DNA from: Streptomyces sp. WMMB303
GTDB taxonomy: Bacteria; Actinomycetota; Actinomycetes; Streptomycetales; Streptomycetaceae
Assembly: GCF_029351045.1 (NCBI RefSeq)
Contig: NZ_JARKIN010000001.1
Location: 3,398,501 to 3,462,500, forward strand
DNA: 64,000 nt
Direction of reading: 5' to 3'
Each line of letters begins with the position of its first letter. Positions within the stretch are counted from its first letter, which is position 1. A program made the translations under genes and the position numbers. Under the pieces are notes generated by a model. That model did not search any database and was not told the DNA's origin. It saw nothing but the letters and a program-made list of their open reading frames with translations. Shown piece by piece: positions 8,596 through 16,858 of the stretch.

Positions 8596-9354
8596 TCAGC
8601 CGTCGCCCAGCGTGCGCTCCAGGAGGGGCAGCAGCCGGTCCCAGTGGCGCCGGTGCCCCGCCGGGCTGAAGGCGTCGGTGTCGGACATCGTGTAACCGTG
8701 CGCGGTGCCGGGGTAGATCTCCGAGGTGTAGCGGACCCCGGCGGCGTCCAGGGCCTGGTTGAGCTCACCGAGGGCCTCGGGCGTCAGATCGGTCTCGGCG
8801 TGCCCGAGGTGGATCTCGGCGGTGATCCTGGAGAGCAGGCGGTGCAGGCTGTCGGGCTCATCGGCGCCCACCGGCCCGTGGAATCCGGCGACGGCGGCCA
8901 CCCGGTCGGGGAAGGCCGACGCCGTGCGCACCGCCAGCAGGCCGCCGATGCAGTAGCCCGTGACCGCGACGGGCCCGGGCCGGACCTCCGGCTGCGCGGT
9001 GAGGAACTCCAGACAGGACTCGGCGTCGCGCACGATCCGTTCGTCGGTGTGCGCCTGGATCAGGGGCATCAGCTTGCCGATGGCCTCGTCCCGGGCCGCG
9101 TCCCCGATGTGCTCGGGGAGTTCGATCACCGGAGCCGGACCGGTCCGGTAGAAGAAGTTGGGAACGAGCACGTAGTACCCGTGCCCGGCCAGTTCCTGGG
9201 CGAGTTCGCGCAGCACGGGCCGGTCGCCGAAAGCGTCCCCGTACATCAGCACCCCCGGGAGCGCCTCCGGGTGCTGTCCGGCACTGTCGGGAAGGGCGGC
9301 GAAAGCGTCGGCCCGACCGTCCACGGTGGGAATCGACAGCGTCTTGATGGGCAT
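8596..9354 (-). CDS. Dienelactone hydrolase family protein
   Basis: 252 aa, usual family length. It has an alpha/beta-hydrolase fold with nucleophile elbow VAVTGYCIGGLLA (Cys nucleophile in GYCxGG), the acid-loop region GHAETDLTPE and the catalytic His in PGTAHGYTMSDTDAF. Family members hydrolyse dienelactones or related cyclic esters in aromatic degradation, or act on other small esters. The neighbouring YciI/muconolactone-isomerase-like gene on the same strand makes a shared aromatic-catabolic role attractive but unproven. Confidence 0.88.
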   Translation of the reverse strand: MPIKTLSIPTVDGRADAFAALPDSAGQHPEALPGVLMYGDAFGDRPVLRELAQELAGHGYYVLVPNFFYRTGPAPVIELPEHIGDAARDEAIGKLMPLIQAHTDERIVRDAESCLEFLTAQPEVRPGPVAVTGYCIGGLLAVRTASAFPDRVAAVAGFHGPVGADEPDSLHRLLSRITAEIHLGHAETDLTPEALGELNQALDAAGVRYTSEIYPGTAHGYTMSDTDAFSPAGHRRHWDRLLPLLERTLGDG

Positions 9355-9457
9355 GGACCCTCCTGTCCGTTCGATCCCTCGAGCTTATGATCAGAACAGC
9401 CGGAACGGGGCGCCGCAGCACCGCCGGATACGGAAGACCGGTCCGTTCCCGGCCTCT

Positions 9458-10219
9458 TCACCCGGGAGATTCCCGCTCGTCTTCCTGCTCCGACCCGCCG
9501 GTCTCCGCGAGCAGCCTGCTCACCCGCCGCATGACGTCCACCTGCGCGGGGTTGTAGAGATCCACGAGGGCCCTGTCGATCGTCTCCCCGACGAACTCCT
9601 CACCCCGTGCGGCGTCGGCGGGCAGCGTGGCCAGTCCCGGATGCTGCCGGTACAGCGCCCGCAGGGAGGGCACCAGGCGCTCGGCCAGGTCGGCGCGGAT
9701 CCGCTCGCCGGCGTCGCCGGGCAGCTTCTCGAACTCCTCACCAATCGGACCGATGGTCGGATTCCGCAGGAAGTCGGCGTAGGACTCCATGCCCTCGGGA
9801 CCGAGCACGGTGCCCATGACGGTGACGAACGAGCGGTCCGCCTCGGGCATCGGGGTGTTCGCCGTCGTGGCGAACTCGGGCGGCAGATCGGTCGGCGCCG
9901 ACTTGTCCAGGATCAGGGCGAGTTCCGCCCTGGCCCGTTGCAGGCGTTCGATCGTGGCCGCCAGTTCGGCATCGAGGGTGCGCAACGCGTCCTCCGGATG
10001 ATCGTCGGTGGCGCCCATCTCGGCGATCCGGGACAGCGAGAACCCGAGGTCCACCAGGCGCTTGATCCGCAGCAGCCTGACGAGATGGGCCACGCCGTAC
10101 TGCTTGTAGCCGTTGGCGCGACGCTCCGGCTCCTCGAGCAGGCCGACCTCGTGGTAGTGCCGTACCGCACGCAGGCTCGTGCCCGCGAGTTCGGCTATCT
10201 CCCGCGTGCTCCACGCCAC
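9458..10219 (-). CDS. MerR-family transcriptional regulator with C-terminal sensor domain
   Basis: About 253 aa. The MerR DNA-binding domain occupies residues 1-70 (STREIAELAGTSLRAVRHYHEVGLL, then NGYKQYGVAHLVRLLRIKRL), followed by a dimerisation coiled coil (about 75-110) and a helical C-terminal domain of 130 residues resembling TipAS/SkgA-like drug-sensing domains. The start is the GTG at 10219, preceded by CGGGAG. The perfect inverted repeat 64-84 bp upstream is placed as a MerR autoregulatory operator. The divergent DUF3159 gene might also be a target. Confidence 0.82.
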   Translation of the reverse strand: MAWSTREIAELAGTSLRAVRHYHEVGLLEEPERRANGYKQYGVAHLVRLLRIKRLVDLGFSLSRIAEMGATDDHPEDALRTLDAELAATIERLQRARAELALILDKSAPTDLPPEFATTANTPMPEADRSFVTVMGTVLGPEGMESYADFLRNPTIGPIGEEFEKLPGDAGERIRADLAERLVPSLRALYRQHPGLATLPADAARGEEFVGETIDRALVDLYNPAQVDVMRRVSRLLAETGGSEQEDERESPG

Positions 10220-10282
10220 GATGCTCCCGCTCCGTTCCACCGCTGGACGTCGGCGCGGCAGCGCCGACGGACCCAAGTCCAA

Positions 10283-10303
10283 ACCATGCCGTCGCGGCAT
10301 GGT
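10283..10303. promoter_or_regulatory. MerR-type operator, 9-bp perfect arms
   Basis: ACCATGCCG (10283-10291) and CGGCATGGT (10295-10303) are exact inverted copies around a 3-bp centre. On the minus strand the site overlaps a TTGACC -35-like hexamer, the position MerR-family activators use. A further half site, GGCATGGT, starts at 10311. Of the remaining 10220-10571 intergenic DNA I see nothing else definite. Confidence 0.5.
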
Positions 10304-10571
10304 CAAGTGCGGCATGGTCACATGCGGCCACGCGGACGACACCTCCCGCGAAGCCCCCGACCGGTGGCCCGAGCGCGACCCCTCCGGGCGGAAGGGCCGC
10401 CCGGCGGCGACACCCTCGACGGTGAACCGCTCGGAGAACGAGCTGGTCAGGAACCTTTGACGGGAACGTGATCCATCCCACAACAGCCGCAGCTTGAGTG
10501 TGCCGTAACGGCACAGTCTTTCGTGTTCCCCAGTTCACCCACCGCTCACGACGGAATCCGGGAGGGAACCG

Positions 10572-11342
10572 ATGACCACGACCGATCAGCGCGCACTCAC
10601 CTCCGCCGAAGCCGCGCCGGGAGCCAGGGCCGCGGCCGATGCCGCACCCGGCGGCGCGGCCGGAACCCCGGGCGGCACACCGGCCGATGCACGCAGGCTC
10701 GCCCCGGACCCGGAAGCCGCGGCCGCCGAGCCCGCCCCGGCGGTGTCGTCGCAGCAGAAGCTGCTCGACCAACTCGGCGGCACCCGGGGAATGGTCTGCA
10801 CGGCGATCCCGGTCGCGGCGTTCGTCGCGGCCGACGCGGCCGTCCCGCTGCCGATCGCGATCGGCGTCGCCCTCGCTCTGGCGGCCGCGATCACCGTCTG
10901 GCGCATGGTGCGGGGCGAGCGCTTCGCCACGGCGGTCGGCGGTCTCGTCGGGGTGGCCACCGCCGGCGGCGTCTCGGCATGGACGGGCTCGGCGGGCGAC
11001 TTCTTCCTTATCGGCATCTGGGCGAGCTTCGCCGGAGCGCTGGTCCTGCTCGGCTCGCTCCTCGCGCGAAGGCCGCTGACCGGCGTGCTGTGGAACGTGT
11101 CGCACGGCAACACGTACGCGTGGCGCGGCGACCGGCCCAGCCTGCTCGCACACGACGTCGCCACCGGCACGCTGACCGTCCTGCTCGCGGCCAGGTTCGC
11201 CGTACAGCAGTGGCTCTACCTGTCCGACGCCACCGGCTGGCTGGCCGTGGCCAAGATCGCCATGGGCACCCCGCTGCTGGCACCGGCGCTGCTGGTCGTC
11301 TTCTGGTCGTTCCGCCGCTCGACGAGGCGGCTGGTCCGCTGA
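10572..11342 (+). CDS. DUF3159 integral membrane protein
   Basis: 256 aa, ATG after CGGGAGGGAACC. The first 60 residues are Ala/Pro-rich and soluble; the family signature LLDQLGGTRGMVCTAIPVAAFVAAD follows and five to six hydrophobic helices make up the rest, including RPLTGVLWNVSHGNTYAWR between helices. DUF3159 proteins are common in actinobacteria and uncharacterised. It is divergent from the MerR gene; no operon partner is apparent. Confidence 0.8.
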   Translation: MTTTDQRALTSAEAAPGARAAADAAPGGAAGTPGGTPADARRLAPDPEAAAAEPAPAVSSQQKLLDQLGGTRGMVCTAIPVAAFVAADAAVPLPIAIGVALALAAAITVWRMVRGERFATAVGGLVGVATAGGVSAWTGSAGDFFLIGIWASFAGALVLLGSLLARRPLTGVLWNVSHGNTYAWRGDRPSLLAHDVATGTLTVLLAARFAVQQWLYLSDATGWLAVAKIAMGTPLLAPALLVVFWSFRRSTRRLVR

Positions 11343-11465
11343 CCGGGCCTGCCGCGCGCCGTTGGCCCCCGCCCTGCGCCCCGCCCCGCCCCGCCCCGGC
11401 TCACGGCTCCGGCTCACGGCTCCGGCTCGCGGCGCGGCGGCCGTCGCCCAGCGGACAATCGCACG

Positions 11466-12557
11466 GTGCAACTCCCCTACGTCCACCGCGTCAGTCCCCA
11501 CGACCCCGCCGGGTGCCCTGACGAACCCGGCCGCCGCACCGGCGGCGCGGACGGCGCCGACACGACGAACACGGCACGCCGGTTCCGCAGCTCGCACCGG
11601 CCGGCGCCGACGGCACGCCCCTCGGGCCCGGCACCACCCAGGTGCGGAAGATCCGGTAGCAGCCGGCCCTCAGCGGGCTCCGGGCCGGCGCAGCGGCCGA
11701 CGAGAGCGGGCGCCGGCCCCGCGCCCCGGGCCGAGGCCTTCCGCACCCGGCCACGGGCGTCCGCCGCGCGCTCTTCCGCCGACAGTGAAGACCGGCCCGA
11801 TCGGACCCGGCGGCCAGTAACGTCCGGACTCACGACGATCAGCACCCGCGAGGTCGAGTACCCGGCCGACGGCCTCACGATGATCGGGCACCTCGCCCTC
11901 CCGGCCGGTACCGGCCCTCGGCCCGGCGTCCTGGTCGGCCCCGAGGGGCCGGGCCTGAACGACTTCCAGCGCCGCCGGGCCGACGCCCTCGCCGAACTCG
12001 GCTACGTGGCCCTGCCCTTCGACCTGCACGGCGGCGGACACTGGTTCACCGACCCCGAGGAGATGCTGGCACGTACGACCCCGCTCCTCGCCGACCCCGA
12101 CCGGCTGCGGGACATCGGCCGTGCGGCACTCGACGTGCTGTGCGCCGAGCCGCTGACCGACCCCGACCGGATCGCCGCCGTCGGCTACGGCACCGGAGGT
12201 GCCATCGCGCTGGAACTCGGGCGCGCCGGGGTCGACCTGCGGGCGATCGGCACGGTCAACGCGGTGACCACGGGCCGACCGGGCGAGGCGGCGCACATCC
12301 GCTGCCCCGTGTGGGCCGGGGTCGGCTCCGAGGACCCGATCATGCCCGCCGAGCAACGGGACGCCTTCGCGGCCGAGATGCAGGCCGCGGGCGTCGACTG
12401 GCGCCTGGTGGTCTACGGCCGCGCCCTGCACGCCTTCCACTACCCGCCCGTCGACCAGACCACCGTCCCCGGCGTCGCACACCACCCCCGGCACGCGCAG
12501 CGAGCCTGGCGCGACATCGTCGACCTGCTCACCGAGTGCGTACCGGTGACGGAGTGA
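11466..12557 (+). CDS. Dienelactone-hydrolase-like protein with altered nucleophile and uncertain start
   Basis: The alpha/beta-hydrolase part runs from about 11832 (TTISTREVEYPADG) to the stop: GPEGPGLNDFQRRRADALAELGYVALPFDLHGG, GYGTGGAIALELGR, SEDPIMPAEQRDAF and HAFHYPPVD. The family Cys of GYCxGG is replaced by Gly here, while the His region is kept. No ATG, GTG or TTG lies where homology begins: the frame has only a GTG at 11466, which adds 122 low-complexity residues, and an ATG at 11880 inside the first strand. The true start is therefore unclear; an ACG at 11832 is possible. If so, 11343-11831 is a non-coding GC-rich stretch. Confidence 0.6.
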   Translation: MQLPYVHRVSPHDPAGCPDEPGRRTGGADGADTTNTARRFRSSHRPAPTARPSGPAPPRCGRSGSSRPSAGSGPAQRPTRAGAGPAPRAEAFRTRPRASAARSSADSEDRPDRTRRPVTSGLTTISTREVEYPADGLTMIGHLALPAGTGPRPGVLVGPEGPGLNDFQRRRADALAELGYVALPFDLHGGGHWFTDPEEMLARTTPLLADPDRLRDIGRAALDVLCAEPLTDPDRIAAVGYGTGGAIALELGRAGVDLRAIGTVNAVTTGRPGEAAHIRCPVWAGVGSEDPIMPAEQRDAFAAEMQAAGVDWRLVVYGRALHAFHYPPVDQTTVPGVAHHPRHAQRAWRDIVDLLTECVPVTE

Positions 12558-12563
12558 ACCGGC

Positions 12564-12590
12564 GGGTCAGGGACTTCCGCGCCCTGACCC
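12564..12590. terminator. Hairpin after dienelactone-hydrolase-like gene
   Basis: GGGTCAGGG (12564-12572) pairs exactly with CCCTGACCC (12582-12590) across a 9-nt loop, starting 6 bp after the stop codon. There is no T-run, as usual in Streptomyces. Confidence 0.55.
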
Positions 12591-12737
12591 GGCTGACCCG
12601 GCGCCGGAGGGTCCCCGCTGCGATCCCGGCTGCCGGCCCACGCCCCGGGGCACGGCTCTCATCGGCGGGCCCCCGCCGCCCGTCCGGACTCCGGACCGCA
12701 GCGGGCCCGGGGGCGGACGCCTGCCCGGGGAGGGTCC

Positions 12738-13172
12738 TCAGTCGAGGCAGAACTCGTTGCCCTCGACGTCCTGCATCACGAGGCAGGACTCGTTCTCCTC
12801 GTCGGCGAGCAGGAGACGCACGCGCTGCGCGCCGAGGGCGACCAGCCGCGCGCACTCGGCCTCCAGCGCGGCGATCCGCTCCTCGCCCACCAGCCCGGTA
12901 CCGGTCCGCACATCGAGGTGCAGACGGTTCTTGGCGACCTTGCCCTCGGGAACCCGCTGGAAGAACAACCGCGGACCCGCGCTCGAGGGGTCACTGCAGG
13001 CGAACGCGGCGTCCCTGCGCTCCGGCGGCAGCGAGCGGTTGTACTCGTCCCAGGTGCCGAACCCCTCCGGCGGCGGCGGTACGACGTACCCCAGCACCTC
13101 GCACCAGAAACGGGCGACGCGCTCGGGCGACGCGCAGTCGAAGGTGACCTGGAATTCCTTGATCGACGCCAT
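12738..13172 (-). CDS. VOC / glyoxalase-like domain protein
   Basis: 144 aa. Two beta-alpha-beta-beta-beta modules of the vicinal oxygen chelate fold are visible: FQVTFDCASPERVARFWCEVLGY and KNRLHLDVRTG, ending MQDVEGNEFCLD. The HLDV and EGNEFC segments carry the His/Glu metal-ligand positions of the family. Actinobacteria have many such paralogues involved in antibiotic binding or small-molecule chemistry; the specific role is unknown. Confidence 0.82.
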   Translation of the reverse strand: MASIKEFQVTFDCASPERVARFWCEVLGYVVPPPPEGFGTWDEYNRSLPPERRDAAFACSDPSSAGPRLFFQRVPEGKVAKNRLHLDVRTGTGLVGEERIAALEAECARLVALGAQRVRLLLADEENESCLVMQDVEGNEFCLD

Positions 13173-13307
13173 CGGCCCACCCTAGCGGCACGTACCGCTC
13201 CGCGGCCCCTGAGGGGACGCCGTTGTCACGCGGAGCGCGGCCTCGCAGGCACCCGCTGCTCAGCCGGGCCGGACTACCGTTGCGTCCGGACCACCGCTGC
13301 GTCCCGG

Positions 13308-14102
13308 TCAGCCGACCCGGCCGACGAGTGCCGAGACATGGACCTGCTCGGGGAACAGTTCGACAGGCGGCAGTGCCTTCCGGAGCAGGTCCTCGAATGC
13401 CGGTCGCTGCTCGGCCGCAGGCAGTTGCTCCGCGGGGACGGCGGAGTAGAGACCGCCGACGACCTGCTCGAAGGTGAGTTCTTCGGTGTAGGACACCGCT
13501 GTGCTCCGCACGTCGGAGAAACCGGCCTCCTTCAGGGACTCGGCGTACCGGATCCGGTCCTGCTCGGCCGTCCCGCAGGACGCGGTGAGTCCGGTGCCGA
13601 AGTACTCCTCCAGGCAGCCGCGCAGCGCGCCGGACCAGTCGGAGTCCTGCTGCCAGAGCGGCGCCCCGTTGGCGAGCACGGCGATGCCTCCGCCCGCGCG
13701 GAACAGCGGCAACAGGTCCCGGAAGAGCGCGTCGTGCCGCATCCAGTGGAGGGCCTGTCCGATGACGGCCATCGCAAGGGGGGACGCCCGTCCCAGCAGC
13801 GCGCCGAGCGCGGGGACATCGGTGTCGGCGCCGAGCACCCAGGTCACATTGGCCGCCCCCCGCGCACCGGATCTCTCGCGCGCGAGGCGCAGCATGTCCG
13901 GCTCGGGGTCCATCCCGAGCACCGAGCGGACTCGCCGCGCGAGCGGAAGGGCGAGCTGCCCTGTGCCGCAGCCGAGGTCCAGGACGCAGTCGGCCGCTGT
14001 CAGGGAGAAGTACTCCTGGAGGGTGTCCAGCACGCTCTCCGGGTATCCCCGCCGGAATCTCGCGTAGTGCTCCGCCACTTCACCACTGAACCCCACAGTC
14101 AT
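13308..14102 (-). CDS. Class I SAM-dependent methyltransferase
   Basis: 264 aa. Motif I is VLDLGCGTGQLALPLA, followed by an acidic strand end GMDPEPDMLRLAR and the post-motif GQALHWM typical of the UbiE/Methyltransf_11-like group related to trans-aconitate methyltransferase. The N-terminus FSGEVAEHYARFRRGYP is common in this group. The substrate is unknown. The ATG at 14102 has no strong ribosome site. It lies on the same strand as the broken MFS gene upstream. Confidence 0.8.
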   Translation of the reverse strand: MTVGFSGEVAEHYARFRRGYPESVLDTLQEYFSLTAADCVLDLGCGTGQLALPLARRVRSVLGMDPEPDMLRLARERSGARGAANVTWVLGADTDVPALGALLGRASPLAMAVIGQALHWMRHDALFRDLLPLFRAGGGIAVLANGAPLWQQDSDWSGALRGCLEEYFGTGLTASCGTAEQDRIRYAESLKEAGFSDVRSTAVSYTEELTFEQVVGGLYSAVPAEQLPAAEQRPAFEDLLRKALPPVELFPEQVHVSALVGRVG

Positions 14103-14223
14103 GAGAACACTGTGTCGGCCGCCGGTCCTTCTGCACAGCTTCCCGCATGCCGATCGCTGCGGGCGGAACGCCACCGGCCGCGGCGGCCGGGAGCCGGCCT
14201 CACGCCACGGCGCGGTCGCTCTC

Positions 14224-15032
14224 TCAGCGCGGGGGGACGCCCTCGTCCGCGCTCCGACCACGGCCCCGCCCGGCGGACCGCGGCGCCGGGGGCAGGAGCC
14301 GGCTGCCGAGCAGTACGGCGCAGGACGCCGTGGTCAGCAGCCCGCCGACGAGGAAGGCGGCGCGCACGTCGGCGGACGCCAGGACCAGTCCGCCGAGTGC
14401 GGCGCCTGCGGCGATACCGGCGTTGTAGAGGCCCGAGTTGGCCGCGAGGGCGAGGTCGGTGCGGCTCGGCGCGCAGTGCAGCATCGCGTGCTGCGTGGCC
14501 ATGAACACCGGGCCGAGTGCGCCGCCCATCAGCACCAGGAACGCACTGCGGCCACCGGGTCGCTGCCGACCGCGTACAGCCCGAGCATGCCCACCGCCTG
14601 GGTGCCCACGGCCGTGGTCAGCGCGGCCTGCGGACAGCGGTCCAGCAGCAGCCCGGTGAGGGTGACCCCGACCAGACACGCCGCACCGAAGGCCAGGAAC
14701 AGGACGCTGATCGCACCCGGAGAACAGCCGCTCACCTCGCTCAGGAAGGCCGCGAGGTAGGTGTATCCCGCGAACGCTCCGGTGGCGGAGAGCGTGCCGG
14801 CCAGCAGCACGGTCCCGAACCGGCGGGCGTCGGGGCTGGTCCCGTACGCGGCGGGCTCCCGGTCCGGGCGCGCGGTCGGCAGCAGCGCGGCGACGGGCAG
14901 CGGGGCGACGCAGCCCAGTGCCGCCAGCACGGTGACGGGCGCGGGCCAGCCGTGCCGCCACCCCAGCCAGGTCCCGGCGGTCACACCGAACACCAGGGCG
15001 AGCGACCCCGCGACGGAGATCGCGCCGACCAC
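14224..15032 (-). pseudogene. Broken MFS transporter: N-terminally truncated and frameshifted
   Basis: A first piece (15032 down to about 14545) encodes helices of an MFS protein from about TM4 onward (FGVTAGTWLGWRHGW, ending GLYAVGSDPVAA). The second piece continues in the other frame (FLVLMGGALGPVFMATQHAM to the tail). The frames join about 14540-14555 by a one-base shift, where the first frame hits a stop at 14529. The first three helices that should precede 15032 are missing; upstream DNA is unrelated. Together this is a decayed drug-efflux gene, unless the shift is a sequencing error. Confidence 0.75.
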
Positions 15033-15153
15033 TTCTCCATGGTGCTGCGATAGGGAAGCCCCGAACCCGCCCTCGCCGCCCGGATCTGCACGTGGTGATG
15101 TGCTGTGCGCTGTGCACTGTTACCTGTATGCGGTGCTGAGCTGCACTGTGCGT

Positions 15154-15168
15154 GGGGAGTCGAACCCC
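15154..15168 (-). other. tRNA T-arm-like sequence (possible attachment-site remnant)
   Basis: On the minus strand GGGG-TTCGACT-CCCC has the T-loop consensus TTCRANN and a four-pair stem. No matching acceptor, D or anticodon arm can be built around it, so it is not a full tRNA gene. It lies between the truncated MFS gene and three genes that look like a small island, the place expected for a leftover att site of an integrative element. The rest of 15033-15276 shows nothing else definite. Confidence 0.3.
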
Positions 15169-15276
15169 TGCGTTGCTCTTCACGCGCCAGGAGTGGGCTG
15201 GAAGACCGCCGGCCCTCGGTGTGTGCACGCCTCCGAAGCAGCTACCTGCTCCATATCGCCGAGCCCGTTGGACTGC

Positions 15277-15747
15277 TCAGTCCAACAGGTCGACCTCCCA
15301 GTTCGTACGCTGGATCCGCACATCGACCTCGCGGATCTCTCGGGCGAGCGCATCTGCCTGTCCGCGCAGTTCCGCGACCGGAAGCGCGGAAAGCATCATC
15401 AGCTCGGACCGAAGCTGCCGACCGTATCCCCGCTCGCCCTTACCCGCTGCCGCGTCCGCCGCCGCAGTGACCACAGAGTGACGCAACCGCAGGACATCCC
15501 GGCGCGCGAGGGCATCGGTGAGCGTCCCATCCGGTTCCAACTCCACGGCGGCGTTGGTCCGATTGATCCGCCGGATCAACGTTTCCAGAGCATCCAGCAC
15601 CGCACCGGCCTCAGCCAAGAGCTGGGCCGCGTCCTCGGCGGGTGTCTCCCCTTCCTGGTATCGCGCGCTGCTGACGACGCGGGCTCGAAGCTGTTCCACA
15701 CGCCGCGTCGCCTCCGCACGTTCTGCCAGTGCCTCAGCAAGCTTCAC
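15277..15747 (-). CDS. DIP1984 (septicolysin-like) family protein
   Basis: 156 aa from a GTG at 15747 preceded by GGGGAGGTGGGG. Mostly alpha-helical: KLAEALAERAEATRRVEQLRARV, EGETPAED, the conserved LIRRINRTNAAV, LTDALARRDVLRLR and the terminal EIREVDVRIQRTNWEVDLL match the DIP1984 family. Despite the septicolysin label no toxin function is established for it; the two conserved RTN motifs suggest a helical-bundle protein. It sits among small unknown genes beside the broken MFS gene. Confidence 0.75.
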   Translation of the reverse strand: MKLAEALAERAEATRRVEQLRARVVSSARYQEGETPAEDAAQLLAEAGAVLDALETLIRRINRTNAAVELEPDGTLTDALARRDVLRLRHSVVTAAADAAAGKGERGYGRQLRSELMMLSALPVAELRGQADALAREIREVDVRIQRTNWEVDLLD

Positions 15748-15963
15748 TGTCCCCACCTCCCCCTCCATGTGCTCGCACGAGTATACGAATGCGAATCAGC
15801 TCATGCGCACCTGGATTCTGCTCGGGAAGGCCGTCGAGGACCCCGGATCCGTTCGCCGGTGCTGACGGTCAGCACTTGCCGGCACCTCCACCGCGGCGGC
15901 CTCCCGGGACGGACCGTGAGCCGCTGCACGAGCGTCGCGAACAGGCAGTGTGGGACCGAGCGG

Positions 15964-16266
15964 TCAGCCGAGCCGGGATGCGATCCGGCGACGGGCAGCT
16001 CCCCAGACTTCCTCGAACTCCTCGAAGGTGAGTTGCTCGGGATCGTGGCCTTCCCATTCCGAGACGGGCGGCTCGGCGGTGATCCCGAACCTGCTGTCGT
16101 ACTCCTCGAGGCGGCCTGCGTCGCGGGCCTGCTGCCACTCGGTGAGGGAGGCAGCTGCGATCGGGATCCGTTCAGGCCCTTCGAGTTCGACCTGCCGGAC
16201 CACCCAGCCTTCGGCGTCGACCTCGAAGTAGAACCAGGTGTCTTCCACGTCCCAGTAGCAGCGCAT
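15964..16266 (-). CDS. Small hypothetical protein, Trp/Glu-rich
   Basis: About 100 aa from an ATG at 16266; a GTG four codons upstream is possible. The sequence MRCYWDVEDTWFYFEVDAEG, VRQVELEGPERIPIAAASL, EWQQARDAGRLEEYDSRFG and FEEFEEVWGAARRRI is well-formed, acidic and soluble. I have no functional family for it; the pattern resembles small cytosolic proteins widespread in Streptomyces. Codon use in third positions is normal for the window, so it is likely a real gene. Confidence 0.6.
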   Translation of the reverse strand: MRCYWDVEDTWFYFEVDAEGWVVRQVELEGPERIPIAAASLTEWQQARDAGRLEEYDSRFGITAEPPVSEWEGHDPEQLTFEEFEEVWGAARRRIASRLG

Positions 16267-16324
16267 CCATGTGGTCACCGGGCCATGTTGTCAGGCCGGA
16301 CACGCCGTGCCACTCCGCTCTGTC

Positions 16325-16660
16325 TCATGGTTGAGCGATGAACCCTGCCGATCGGTCGAGCTGAAAAGGCGAGCCGGAACGGGTCGGATCCCAGCCTTGA
16401 TTCCGTGCTTCTCGGATGCTGGCAGCAACGTGAGCTGGACGAATCGGCTCCGTCTCGACGCCAACCCAGTTACTGGAATGGGCCTGATCGCTGATGACGA
16501 TCAAGATCGTGCCCGGCTGGCTGCCGCCGGCCGCTTCGACCGCGTAGGTCATCGGTGTCCAGCAGAGTCCCTGCATGTAGGAGGGCTTTCTGCGGATCCT
16601 CCAGCGGTACTCGATCCCGTCGACAGTTATGCGCCGGGAACCCTTCCTGTTCAGCGTCAT
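16325..16660 (-). CDS. Small hypothetical protein
   Basis: About 111 aa starting at the ATG at 16660, which is preceded by AGGGGGGAAG. It begins MTLNRKGSRRITVDGIEYRWRI and contains GTILIVISDQAHSSNWVGV and IRPAHVAASIREARNQGWDP, a small mixed alpha/beta protein of a type common in Streptomyces but without assigned function. Codon use is somewhat less GC-biased than in neighbouring core genes, which fits the island character of 15.0-16.8 kb. Confidence 0.55.
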   Translation of the reverse strand: MTLNRKGSRRITVDGIEYRWRIRRKPSYMQGLCWTPMTYAVEAAGGSQPGTILIVISDQAHSSNWVGVETEPIRPAHVAASIREARNQGWDPTRSGSPFQLDRSAGFIAQP

Positions 16661-16858
16661 CTTCCCCCCTTCGCTGCTGGGCCCCAGCGCCGTGCAACAG
16701 GTCCGCCCCAGCCGGAATTTTCCGAGCGGCTGTGACGACGCGTTTCCCGAAGGGGCCGGCTTCATGGCGGTGGCGCGTTCGGACATTCCCGAGTCGGCGT
16801 TGCCCCCGGCAGCACGATGCTCCCGCCCAACCCGCCGACGGAAGCACACCACAACACG

